8,933 nt of DNA. Origin: Acidobacteriota bacterium. Lineage in GTDB: Bacteria; Acidobacteriota; Terriglobia; Terriglobales; Acidobacteriaceae. Each line of letters opens with the position of its first letter. Position 1 is the stretch's first letter. The stretch lies in assembly GCA_021810175.1 (NCBI GenBank), contig JAJZJJ010000084.1, positions 1-8,933 on the forward strand, read 5' to 3'. The position numbers were made by a program, and so were the translations under genes. The notes beneath the pieces are model-generated. The model was not told the DNA's origin, did not search any database, and saw only the letters and a list, made by a program, of their open reading frames with translations. This document shows positions 1 to 6,854 of the stretch, piece by piece.

Positions 1-1
1 G

Positions 2-1612
2 GTACATGCGTTTCTTTTTGCTGTGATGCTGCTGGCGGGGATGGTCCTGCTGGCGGCCTGCGCCAACCTTGGCGGTCTGTTTGCCGCGCGGACGGCGGAC
101 CGCAGCCGTGAACTGGCGATCCGCATCGCCGTCGGCGCTGGGCGCGCACGCATTTTCGGCCAATTGCTGACAGAGTCGTTGGTGCTGTCGATTCTGGGCG
201 GGGCTGGGGGAGGCGCGCTGGCGGCGGTGTTACTCGGCGCGCTCAGCCGGTGGCAGCCCACAACGGCTTTCCCGGTGCGGATGTCCGTCGATGCGGATAC
301 GCGCGTGTATGTCTTCGCCTTTGTGGTTTCGCTGCTGACGGGAGTGATTTTTGGATCAATACCGCTTCGGCAGATCTGGAGGACCGATCCCAATCAGGCG
401 ATCAAGAGCGGAAACAACGCGGTCCCCGGCGGACGAAAATTGGCGCTGCGCGATGTTCTTCTGGCGGGACAGATCGCCATCTGCTGCCTTCTGGTGACCG
501 CGTCGCTGGTGGCAGTGCGGGGGCTGCAGCGCACCCTCCACGCCAATCTGGGCTTCCATCCGCAAGCTGTAACCATGGCGACGTTCGATCTGCATCTGGC
601 GGGCTATTCCATGGAAAACGCCGCCCGGTTTCAGCAGCGTTTGCTGGATGCAGCCTCCCATTTGCCGGGAGTGACGGCCGCGGCTTACGCAAACACGACG
701 CCGCTGAGTCTCGATCAGTCGGACACGGCAATTCACTCGATGGACGATGCGCAGATTACATCGAGCAACACGAAGTTCTTCGCGAACTATTACGATGTTT
801 CTCCCGGCTATTTCAAGACAGCGGAGACGACGGTGGTGGCGGGCCGCGAATTCACCCCGCGGGACGACCAGAAAGCGCCGAATGTTGCGGTTGTGAATGA
901 GACCTTTGCCCGCAAGCTGTTCGGCACAACCCGCGCGGTGGGGAAAAATTTCAAGGGTTATCGCAATGGCAAGCCCATTGAGATTGTCGGCGTGGTGGAA
1001 GATGGCAAATACACGACGGTGACGGAAGACCCGACCCCGGCGGCGTTTTTCCCTATTCTGCAAGATGCGAATACGGACACGGTGCTGCTGGTGCGTTCGC
1101 GGAGGGATCCCCGCGACATGGCGGCCGCGGTGCAGGACACAGTCCGGCGGCTCGACCCGAACTTGCCCATGTTCAGCCTGGGCAGTTGGCAGGACTCATT
1201 GGGTTTGGTGATGCTGCCGACTTATGCGGCGACGATTGCGCTCGGTGTGTTTGGCGTGCTGGCGATTCTGTTGTCTCTTACCGGCATTTTCGGATTGGCC
1301 TCCTACACGGTGAGCCGGCGGATGCGGGAGCTGGGGATTCGGGTGGCGCTGGGCGCGTCGCATCGGCAGGTGCTGGGCGCGGCGCTGCGGCGGCCCATGG
1401 TGTTGCTGGCGTTTGGCTCGGGCGCGGGTTTGATGGCGGGCATGGCCGCCAGCCGCCTTCTTGCGAGCATTGTCTATCAGGCGACGCCGAACGATCCGCT
1501 GGTGCTGGTTGGCGTGGTGCTCACCATGATGCTGGTCGGCGCGCTGGCCACGTGGATTCCGTCGCGGCGCGTGCTCTCCATCGATCCGATTCAGGTTTTG
1601 CGCGAGGAATGA
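2..1612 (+). CDS. ADOP-type FtsX/MacB-like ABC permease, 5'-truncated by window edge
   Basis: This is a partial inner-membrane permease; the frame is open to base 2, so the N-terminus lies outside and 536 residues are visible. The visible part starts in the end of a first FtsX domain with a membrane segment (nt 11-80), a cytoplasmic RELAIRIAVGAG motif and more membrane segments (about nt 167-240, 305-367, 452-520). A large extracytoplasmic MacB-type domain follows (about nt 530-1200), with the family signature VVNETFARKLFG. A second FtsX domain closes the protein, with RELGIRVALGA near nt 1327 and three membrane segments, ending in DPIQVLREE. The repeated REL-I-R-A-GA motif shows the internal duplication typical of Acidobacterial duplicated orphan permeases of about 800 residues. 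Such proteins often lack an adjacent ATPase, and none lies downstream here. The substrate is unknown; export of peptides, lipids or drugs is possible by analogy with MacB. Confidence 0.88.
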   Translation, partial: VHAFLFAVMLLAGMVLLAACANLGGLFAARTADRSRELAIRIAVGAGRARIFGQLLTESLVLSILGGAGGGALAAVLLGALSRWQPTTAFPVRMSVDADTRVYVFAFVVSLLTGVIFGSIPLRQIWRTDPNQAIKSGNNAVPGGRKLALRDVLLAGQIAICCLLVTASLVAVRGLQRTLHANLGFHPQAVTMATFDLHLAGYSMENAARFQQRLLDAASHLPGVTAAAYANTTPLSLDQSDTAIHSMDDAQITSSNTKFFANYYDVSPGYFKTAETTVVAGREFTPRDDQKAPNVAVVNETFARKLFGTTRAVGKNFKGYRNGKPIEIVGVVEDGKYTTVTEDPTPAAFFPILQDANTDTVLLVRSRRDPRDMAAAVQDTVRRLDPNLPMFSLGSWQDSLGLVMLPTYAATIALGVFGVLAILLSLTGIFGLASYTVSRRMRELGIRVALGASHRQVLGAALRRPMVLLAFGSGAGLMAGMAASRLLASIVYQATPNDPLVLVGVVLTMMLVGALATWIPSRRVLSIDPIQVLREE

Positions 1613-1626
1613 GCGGCGGCCCGCTC
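1611..1626 (+). terminator. Possible weak terminator hairpin at the ADOP permease stop
   Basis: A perfect 6-bp stem (GAGCGG, 1611-1616, with CCGCTC, 1621-1626) and a CGGC loop begins within the stop codon. No T-run follows, so termination is only a possibility. It may be a chance GC-rich palindrome. Confidence 0.25.
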
Positions 1627-1687
1627 CTCTGACGAGGCAAAATCCATGGTTGGACTGGCGCTCCGCATCTCAACATAGGAAGGAGCT

Positions 1688-2068
1688 ATGGCCATGGAAA
1701 AGATCGATTTGATGGAGGAACTGAAGAAAATCCGCGCGCGAGGTGCTGAGGTAAGTTCCACCACGATCGTAAAGACCAATACGTTGCGGATTGTGCTGAT
1801 GGCGTTGCGCGCCGGCGCGCATCTGCGGGAGCATCACGCCGACGGCCGCCTGTCGTTGCAGGTTCTGGAGGGCGAAATTGAGCTGACGGTGGAGAACACG
1901 AAACATCGGCTTTCGACTGGAATGCTGGCGGACCTGGAGGCCAGAGCGCCCCACGGGGTGCTCGCCCGGAGCGAGGCGGCGTTGCTGCTGACCATCGCGT
2001 GGCCGTCATCGGAAACCGAGGCGGAGCAGGCAGAAGCGGCCGCGCATCGAAAAATCGGCTACGCCTGA
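1688..2068 (+). CDS. Small cupin-domain protein
   Basis: This 126-residue cytoplasmic protein is almost entirely one cupin beta-barrel. A helical N-terminus (MEKIDLMEELKKIRARG) precedes strands including LRIVLMALRAGAHLREHHADG, the turn VLEGEIELTVE, and the second cupin box near APHGVLA, ending with ALLLTIAW. The HH pair and the later PHG are where cupins usually carry metal ligands, but the classical HxH...E pattern is not complete, so enzyme activity cannot be claimed; a sensor or binding role is equally possible. A strong AGGAAGGAG ribosome-binding stretch sits at 1677-1685. It suits the ATG at 1688 (AGGA, 7 nt away) or the in-frame ATG at 1694 (GGAG, 8 nt away), so the start may be two codons later. 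The gene follows the permease by 75 bp, with no functional link visible. Confidence 0.85.
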   Translation: MAMEKIDLMEELKKIRARGAEVSSTTIVKTNTLRIVLMALRAGAHLREHHADGRLSLQVLEGEIELTVENTKHRLSTGMLADLEARAPHGVLARSEAALLLTIAWPSSETEAEQAEAAAHRKIGYA

Positions 2069-2092
2069 GGGATGGACGGGGAGACGGGCGGT

Positions 2093-2108
2093 TGTGACCC
2101 GAATCACG
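2093..2108. promoter_or_regulatory. CRP-like palindromic operator upstream of the 6S RNA promoter
   Basis: TGTGA (2093-2097), six bases, then TCACG (2104-2108): nine of ten positions match the CRP consensus TGTGA-N6-TCACA, with a perfect GTGA/TCAC dyad. It lies between the cupin stop and the -35 box, centred about 50 bp upstream of the predicted transcription start. CRP/FNR-family control of this promoter is inference; the match is seen directly. Confidence 0.5.
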
Positions 2109-2114
2109 CGATGC

Positions 2115-2143
2115 TTGCCAAGCGCGGGGTTGGCGGTTAGCAT
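2115..2143 (+). promoter_or_regulatory. Sigma70-type promoter for the 6S RNA
   Basis: TTGCCA (2115-2120, five of six matches to TTGACA) is separated by exactly 17 bp from TAGCAT (2138-2143, four of six matches to TATAAT). The predicted start is about 2150-2151, which coincides with the 5' strand of the RNA's outermost stem. An imperfect inverted repeat (ATGCT-t-GCCAA, 2111-2121; TTGGC-ggtt-AGCAT, 2130-2143) overlays both boxes. Confidence 0.6.
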
Positions 2144-2150
2144 CCATGTA

Positions 2151-2344
2151 GAAACCGGCCTGCAAAGCAGGTAGGGTGGTCAACGCTGGTTGAACCTACA
2201 TTCATCGAACAGGGGACTTGACTCGAACATCTCGGCTCGGTGTGCTGTCCGCCAGTCCGGAACGCCTAAAGAGCCTCGGCGGGTTCCCACCGTCTTAGGA
2301 CGGGTTCACCGGCGCATCATCCCACGGCCCCGTGGGTCGGTTTT
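2151..2344 (+). ncRNA. ssrS: Probable 6S RNA
   Basis: 6S RNA binds the sigma70 RNA polymerase holoenzyme and mimics an open promoter. No credible ORF occupies this stretch, yet it folds by eye into the 6S rod. The closing stem is 2184-2196 with 2303-2314 (12 bp, one U bulge), extended outward by 2174-2180 with 2316-2322. A central bubble follows: 5' strand 2197-2211, 3' strand 2289-2302. The 3' strand holds a small hairpin (CCGTC-TTAG-GACGG) at the position of the E. coli 6S hairpin ACCUUG-AAC-CAAGGGU; the flanking CACC and GGGTTCA match E. coli while the stem bases covary. Then come a helix (2212-2217 with 2283-2288) and an apical arm: GGCTC/GAGCC (2234-2238/2271-2275), GGTGT/ACGCC (2239-2243/2262-2266) and TCCG/CGGA (2248-2251/2258-2261). 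Outermost, AAACCG (2152-2157) can pair with CGGTTT (2338-2343). The length of about 190 nt, the promoter and the terminator all fit. Exact ends are uncertain. Confidence 0.78.
2321..2344 (+). terminator. Intrinsic terminator of the 6S RNA gene
   Basis: A perfect 6-bp stem, CCCACG (2321-2326) with CGTGGG (2331-2336), carries a GCCC loop and is followed four bases later by TTTT (2341-2344). It ends the noncoding transcript before the Lgt-family gene. Its right arm partly competes with the outermost 6S stem. Confidence 0.65.
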
Positions 2345-2425
2345 CTGCCGATTGTGGTCCGCTGCGCAGGACTTTGCGCGTGGCTGCAATTTGGTTTTCC
2401 ATCCGACTCTGTTCTACTGCAACAT

Positions 2426-3235
2426 GTGTATCCCCGGTTATTTCAGTTCGGTCCCTTCACCCTTCCCACCTACGGCCTGTTCGCGGCAGTTGGCCTGATC
2501 GCGGGCCTGACGCTGGCGGCACGAACCGCCGAGCGGCTGGGCATCGGCTTCGACAGGATGTGGAGCTTCTCGCTGACGACGGTGCTGAGCGCCATTCTGG
2601 GAGCGCGCCTGCTGCTGATTGCGGGGAACTGGCGCGATTTTCTGTCTTATCCCATGGTGATGCTGAGCATTGCGATGCCGCGCACGATTGGCATGGTGCT
2701 GACCGAAATAGGACTGGGCGCGACGGCGGGCCTGCTCTACATGGCGGTGCATCGAATGCCGTGGCTGCGCACGCTGGATGCCGCCGCGCCGGGCTGGGCG
2801 TTGGGCCAGGCGATGCTCGCGATGGGATGCTTTTTCGCCGGGTGCGGCTACGGCGCTCCAACGGCTGAGCCATGGGGCGTGACGTTCCACAGCCGCTGGG
2901 CTGCGATGTGGAATGGTACTCCGCTGGGGACCAGGCTGCAGCCTGTGCAGGTCTACGCATTCGCGGCGCAGGCGGTCGTTTGCGTGCTCCTGCTGGGATG
3001 GCTTCCGCGCATCCGGCAGAGCGGGGAATTGGCGGGGGCATGGATGTTTCTGTCCGGGCTGACTGGATTTTTCCTGGATTTCTATCGCGGCGACAATCGT
3101 TTATTGATCCTGAACGGAGCGCTGTCGCTGACCCAGGGGATCGATTTTTGTCTGGTGGTGATTGGGGCGCTGCTGCTGTTGGAGCGGAGCAGTGGGTCCT
3201 CCGCCCCGAATGAGGCGAGTGAGGCGAAGCGATGA
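2426..3235 (+). CDS. Divergent Lgt-family (prolipoprotein diacylglyceryl transferase-like) membrane protein
   Basis: This is a 269-residue polytopic membrane protein. The opening YPRLFQFGPFTLPTYGLFAA is the classic Lgt N-terminus, with Tyr16 matching the essential Tyr26 of E. coli Lgt. Further membrane segments lie at about 46-66, 92-108, 121-139, 176-192, 204-220 and 238-252. The Lgt signature (GRxGNFxNxE) is replaced by GQAMLAMGCFFAGCGYG (127-143), a form seen in non-canonical Lgt homologues (GCFLAGCCYG). No HGG motif is visible, and the C-terminal RFxxEFFR block reads GFFLDFYR (214-221). Acyl transfer to lipoproteins is therefore doubtful; the true role is unknown. I chose the GTG at 2426 because it gives a family-like N-terminus. 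An upstream GTG at 2354 adds 24 residues but begins 10 nt after the 6S terminator. Neither start has a clear ribosome-binding site. The stop overlaps the next start (ATGA). Confidence 0.8.
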   Translation: MYPRLFQFGPFTLPTYGLFAAVGLIAGLTLAARTAERLGIGFDRMWSFSLTTVLSAILGARLLLIAGNWRDFLSYPMVMLSIAMPRTIGMVLTEIGLGATAGLLYMAVHRMPWLRTLDAAAPGWALGQAMLAMGCFFAGCGYGAPTAEPWGVTFHSRWAAMWNGTPLGTRLQPVQVYAFAAQAVVCVLLLGWLPRIRQSGELAGAWMFLSGLTGFFLDFYRGDNRLLILNGALSLTQGIDFCLVVIGALLLLERSSGSSAPNEASEAKR

Positions 3236-4320
3236 GCCGGCGGTTTGGAGATGACGAAGAGGTTGAGGAAGACGAGGGCACGCTGGCGGCGGGCCTGGCG
3301 CAGAGCTTTCTGGTCGGCCCGGCGGAGGCTGGCGACCGGCTGGACCAGTTTCTGACCGCACGGCTGCCTGATGTGAGCCGGGCCAGAGTGCAGCAGCTCA
3401 TTGAGCAGCGGAGGGTGCGGATCGACGGTCGCGCGATGAAGCCGGGCGGCAAGCTGCGTGCGGGAATGACCGTGGTGGTGACCGGCGAAGCGGCAGTTCC
3501 GCCCTTGCGCGCGGAAGCCGAAGACATTCCGCTCGAAATTGTGTATGAGGACGAGTTTCTGGCGGTGGTGAATAAACCGGCTGGCATGATGGTCCACGCC
3601 GGCTCCGGCGCGACCGAGGACGCACGCAACAGGGGCACGCTGGTGAACGCGCTGCTGCACCATATGGCTTCCCTGTCGAGGACGGGGGGAACGCTGCGGC
3701 CGGGCATCGTGCACCGGCTGGACAAACAGACGAGCGGGTTGATCCTGGTGGCGAAGAACGATGGCACCCATCGCCGCCTGGGAGAGATGTTTGCTCGCCG
3801 GGAAGTCCACAAAACTTATGTCGCGCTGGTGCATGGGCGGGTCAAACTGGAGCGGGAAACGCTGAATGCGCCGATCAGCCGGGACCATCTGCGGCGGACC
3901 CGGATGACGACGCGCCATACGGAGGGCCGGGCGGCAATCTCGCATTACCGGGTGCTGCAGCGGTTTGCCACGCAATTCGGACAGTTCACGCTGCTGGAAG
4001 TAAAGATCGAGACTGGCCGCACCCACCAGATTCGCGTGCATCTCTCGGCGATCGGCCACCCGGTGGCAGGGGACACGCTTTATGGAGCGCCGCGCGTGAT
4101 TCTGCCTCAACTGGAAATGCCTGCCAGTAAGCTGCAAAGAGAGGCCACCGGGAAGAATGCGCTGGCGCTGGAGAGAAATTTTCTGCACGCCGCCGGTTTG
4201 CAGTTTGTCCATCCGGAGACCGGGCAAACCATGGAGTTGAATGCGCCTTTGCCTGCCGATCTGACGCAATTTCTACAGCGGCTGCAACCTGAAGCGGCGC
4301 CGAAGGCGTCCGACAGGTGA
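3232..4320 (+). CDS. RluA/RluD-family pseudouridine synthase
   Basis: This 362-residue cytoplasmic enzyme isomerises specific uridines to pseudouridine in structured RNA. An acidic N-terminal tail (EEVEEDEG) precedes an S4 RNA-binding domain (about 32-84: DRLDQFLTARLPDVSRARVQ, then VRIDGRAMKPGGKLRAG). The catalytic domain starts with EDEFLAVVNKPAGMMVH and carries the RluA-family motif HRLDKQTSGL with the catalytic aspartate at 164. It continues with HKTYVALVHG and the ETGRTHQIRVHL block near 263-274, then HPVAGDTLYG. S4 domain plus length place it nearest RluD, which modifies 23S rRNA helix 69, but the target cannot be fixed by eye; RluC or another RluA paralogue remains possible. The ATG overlaps the Lgt-like stop by four bases, so translational coupling is likely, and GTGA at the end overlaps a possible upstream start of the VWA gene. 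Confidence 0.93.
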   Translation: MSRRFGDDEEVEEDEGTLAAGLAQSFLVGPAEAGDRLDQFLTARLPDVSRARVQQLIEQRRVRIDGRAMKPGGKLRAGMTVVVTGEAAVPPLRAEAEDIPLEIVYEDEFLAVVNKPAGMMVHAGSGATEDARNRGTLVNALLHHMASLSRTGGTLRPGIVHRLDKQTSGLILVAKNDGTHRRLGEMFARREVHKTYVALVHGRVKLERETLNAPISRDHLRRTRMTTRHTEGRAAISHYRVLQRFATQFGQFTLLEVKIETGRTHQIRVHLSAIGHPVAGDTLYGAPRVILPQLEMPASKLQREATGKNALALERNFLHAAGLQFVHPETGQTMELNAPLPADLTQFLQRLQPEAAPKASDR

Positions 4321-4349
4321 GCAGGGCTGGCACTGCTAAAATCAAAACG

Positions 4350-5453
4350 ATGATCCGCTGGAACCCGATGGGCTGCGACCGCGGCTACGCTCACCGCAGA
4401 AGCACGGAAGTGTACGGATGGGCCGCGGCAGCATTTCTGCTGGTCGCATTCGCGCTGGCAACGCCTGGTTTCAGCACAGCCCAAAGCACGCCTAACCCGC
4501 CGCCGCAAACGGCGCCGCAGACGACGGCCCCACGGCAGCAACCGCAACCGCAGCAGCAACAGCAACCGCTGCCGCAGGCGGTGCAATCGAACGGACAGAA
4601 CGGCAACGGAGCGTTCACCATCACCAGTGTGGTCAATGAGGTGAACCTGCTGTTTACCGTGACCGACAAGCACGGCCATTTCATTCGCAATCTGCAGGAA
4701 AGCGATTTTTCGCTGCTGGACGACCGGATGCCCCCGGCGGAGGTTTACAGCTTTACGCAGCAAACCAACCTGCCGCTGCGCGTGGGCCTGCTGATCGACT
4801 CCAGCAACTCTATCCGGTCCCGCTTTCATTTTGAGCAGAGCGCAGCGACGGAATTTCTGCTGGAGATTTTGCGGCCGCAGTTCGACAAGGCTTTCGTGAT
4901 GGGGTTCGACGTGACGCCGGACATTACCCAGCCATTTACCAACAATGCCGATCTGCTGAGTGCCGGAATCCGCAAGCTGGCGCCGGGCGGAGGGACGGCC
5001 CTGTATGACGCTGTCTATACCGCGTGCAAGACCGAACTGCTGCCGTTGCGCGGGCCTACCGCGCTGCGCAAAGCGATCATTCTGGTTTCCGACGGGGATG
5101 ACAATCAGAGCCACGCGACGCTCGATGACGCGGTCAAGATGTGCCAGCGCGCCGACACCATCATTTATGCAATCAGCACCAACGACAGTCCGACGCGCGA
5201 CCGGGGCGATGAGATTCTGAAAAACATGGCGCTGGTGACCGGCGGAAGCGCGTTCTATCCGCCACGCATTGAGCAGGTTGCGGAGGCGTTCCAGAGTATT
5301 CAGGACGAGTTGCGCAGCCAGTATTCGCTGGTCTACAAGCCGGCGGACTTCAAAGCGGACGGTGCATTCCGGCCCATATTTTTGACGACCTACGACAAGA
5401 GGTACAAAGTGCGGGTGCAAAAGGGTTACTTCGCACCCTCTCCCACGCCATAG
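4350..5453 (+). CDS. Secreted or membrane-anchored VWA-domain protein (acidobacterial VWFA-related type)
   Basis: From ATG 4350 the protein has 367 residues. A basic N-terminus precedes a hydrophobic segment (WAAAAFLLVAFALATPGFSTAQS, about 26-48) that looks like a signal peptide or anchor. A Pro/Gln-rich linker (about 50-90; polyQ encoded near nt 4545-4566) follows, then a region with VNLLFTVTDKHGHFI and FSLLDD, and a von Willebrand A domain. All three MIDAS metal-site elements are present: DSSNS (Asp at nt 4797), the Thr of GGGTALYD (nt 4995) and SDGDDN (Asp at nt 5091). The arrangement matches the Acidobacteria-enriched VWFA-related family, presumed to mediate extracytoplasmic protein binding; the ligand is unknown. 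A GTG at 4317 overlapping the previous stop would add 11 residues, and an ATG at 4368 is also possible; no start has a good ribosome-binding site. It is probably cotranscribed with the pseudouridine synthase gene. Confidence 0.88.
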   Translation: MIRWNPMGCDRGYAHRRSTEVYGWAAAAFLLVAFALATPGFSTAQSTPNPPPQTAPQTTAPRQQPQPQQQQQPLPQAVQSNGQNGNGAFTITSVVNEVNLLFTVTDKHGHFIRNLQESDFSLLDDRMPPAEVYSFTQQTNLPLRVGLLIDSSNSIRSRFHFEQSAATEFLLEILRPQFDKAFVMGFDVTPDITQPFTNNADLLSAGIRKLAPGGGTALYDAVYTACKTELLPLRGPTALRKAIILVSDGDDNQSHATLDDAVKMCQRADTIIYAISTNDSPTRDRGDEILKNMALVTGGSAFYPPRIEQVAEAFQSIQDELRSQYSLVYKPADFKADGAFRPIFLTTYDKRYKVRVQKGYFAPSPTP

Positions 5454-5463
5454 CGGCGTCGGT

Positions 5464-6786
5464 CTAATTCAGCAGGACTGTCACGGTCTGTCCTTGCTCC
5501 ATGCCCTCGCAATCTTCCGGCGCGACGATATAGCAGTTGGCGCGGGCGTTGGCCGCCAGGTCCCCGGAGCCTTGTGTCCTGACCGGCATCGCGGCAGGAG
5601 CCGGGCCGCTGGTGTCGAGAAATGCCGGAAGAAAGCGAGTCAGGCCAGGTTTCACGCGCAGGCCGCTTCCAAGTTTGGCGAGGGCAACGGCCGGTTGCCA
5701 GTTTTGCTCGCCCGACAGCGCGGCCAGCAGCGGCTCCACGAAGACCCGAAACGTGACCATGGCGGATACCGGATTTCCAGGCAGTCCGAAGAAGTACCGG
5801 GCGGGCCGCTCGCCGGAAGCGGGTAATCTGCCGAAAACCACCGGCTTGCCCGGCTGCATTTTCACGCCGGTAAAGAAAAACTCGGCGCCCAGGGAATCGA
5901 GGACTTCTTCCACCAAGTCATATTTGCCCATGGAAACGCCGCCGGTCAGCAGTAACAGAGGAGCGGCGGCCACGCCTTGCCGGATGCTGGCGGACAGTTC
6001 CTCTTTCCGGTCGGGAGCCGCGTTCTGACGGGCGGGAAGGCCACCCGCGCGTTGAATCAGCGCGGCGAGCGCATGGCTGTTGGAGTCGTAGATCTGGTGC
6101 GGGAGAATCCCGGCGCGGCTGGTGGTCTGCTCGACCAATTCGTCGCCGGTGGCCAAGATTGCGACCCTGACCTGGGGGAAAACATCCAGGGAAACTCGTC
6201 CGCATGCGGCCGCCAGCGCGATTGCCGACGCCGTCAGTCGCCTGCCCGCTGGCAGCAGGACCTCGCCTTGTCGCGCTTCCATTCCAAGCGGGACGACATT
6301 TTCTCCGGGAGAGAGAGTCCTTCCCGTCTGCGGCAGAATTTGCGCGGAGGATTGTCCATTCGTTTCGGCGTCCTCCAGAAAGCGCACATGCTCGATCATC
6401 AGCACGGCATCGGCGCCGGGGGGTAGGGGTGCGCCTGTCATAATTTCGACGGCTTCGAACTCCGCCAGCGCAGCTCGCGTGGAGGGCCAGGCCTGCCCGG
6501 CGCGGAGCTGGCCGGTGACGCGAAGAGGCAGGTTGGCCAGCAGGTCTTTTGCGCGCACGGCAAAGCCGTCCCGTATGGCCCGGTCGAAGGGCGGCTGGTC
6601 GCGGTCCGCCGTGACCGGAACAGAGAGGACCCGGCCCAGGGCGCGGCCCAGATCACAGGGCGCGCTCTCCGTGGGAAGGTTGGCCAGAACAGCCGTGGCG
6701 TGGGCGGCAACCAAGGCGCTGGCTTCCGCGACAGAGATGGCCGGGGCAGGAGGTTGGGAGAAGCCCTGTGTCTCATTCGGGGTCAT
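5464..6786 (-). CDS. moeA: MoeA, molybdopterin molybdotransferase
   Basis: MoeA inserts molybdate into adenylylated molybdopterin, the last common step of molybdenum cofactor synthesis, in the cytoplasm. The 440 residues (E. coli MoeA has 411) show the family order: domain III/I with QPPFDRAIRDGFAVRAKD (65-81, the counterpart of PFDNSAMDGYA, Asp73 retained), EIMTGAPLPPGADAV (114-128), then the MPT-binding domain with VAILATGDELVE (208-219), YDSNSHALAALI (233-244), TGGVSMGKYD (281-290) and FFGLPGNPVSAMVTF (332-346), and a C-terminal beta domain ending in VTVLLN. Active-site residues appear intact. The ATG at 6786 follows a modest AGGCG ribosome-binding stretch and lies 16 nt past a strong terminator hairpin, so moeA either has its own promoter or depends on readthrough. 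No other Moco gene is in the window. It converges on the VWA gene with a 10-bp gap. Confidence 0.95.
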   Translation of the reverse strand: MTPNETQGFSQPPAPAISVAEASALVAAHATAVLANLPTESAPCDLGRALGRVLSVPVTADRDQPPFDRAIRDGFAVRAKDLLANLPLRVTGQLRAGQAWPSTRAALAEFEAVEIMTGAPLPPGADAVLMIEHVRFLEDAETNGQSSAQILPQTGRTLSPGENVVPLGMEARQGEVLLPAGRRLTASAIALAAACGRVSLDVFPQVRVAILATGDELVEQTTSRAGILPHQIYDSNSHALAALIQRAGGLPARQNAAPDRKEELSASIRQGVAAAPLLLLTGGVSMGKYDLVEEVLDSLGAEFFFTGVKMQPGKPVVFGRLPASGERPARYFFGLPGNPVSAMVTFRVFVEPLLAALSGEQNWQPAVALAKLGSGLRVKPGLTRFLPAFLDTSGPAPAAMPVRTQGSGDLAANARANCYIVAPEDCEGMEQGQTVTVLLN

Positions 6787-6802
6787 CGTTCGCCTGTAAG
6801 AG

Positions 6803-6835
6803 AAAACGGCCCCTGACCTGGTTGGTCAGAGGCCG
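6803..6835 (-). terminator. Strong intrinsic terminator between the TPR gene and moeA
   Basis: On the minus strand a 12-bp stem (6835-6824 with 6818-6807) carries a five-base AACCA loop and is followed at once by TTTT (6806-6803). The one non-Watson-Crick position is a G-U wobble in minus-strand RNA but a C-A mismatch in plus-strand RNA, which supports minus-strand function. It lies 31 bp after the TPR stop and 16 bp before the moeA start. Confidence 0.85.
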
Positions 6836-6854
6836 CCGGTGCAGCATTGTGCCG

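Noticed and set aside
2178..2196. Local hairpin GGT-CAAC-GCTG-GTTG-A-ACC as a separate element
   Set aside because: The same bases pair better over long range with 2303-2314 as the 6S closing stem; the local hairpin may be an alternative fold but needs no separate call.
2151..2344. tmRNA, SRP RNA or RNase P RNA as the identity of the noncoding RNA
   Set aside because: No tRNA-like 3' end with CCA, no SRP GGAAG...AGCAG loop and no RNase P conserved blocks; the length is also wrong for tmRNA and RNase P.
2190..2498. 102-codon plus-strand open frame over the 6S region
   Set aside because: No recognisable protein and no ribosome-binding site; it runs through the RNA fold and terminator into the Lgt-like gene in another frame.
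2457..3812. 451-codon open frame on the minus strand across the Lgt-like and pseudouridine synthase genes
   Set aside because: Its product is low-complexity Arg/Ser/Pro-rich with no family features; the plus strand carries clear families in both genes. It is a shadow of high-GC coding sequence.
4107..5420. 437-codon minus-strand open frame opposite the VWA gene
   Set aside because: The translation is Arg/Leu-rich with no motif, while the plus strand has a signal peptide and complete MIDAS motifs.
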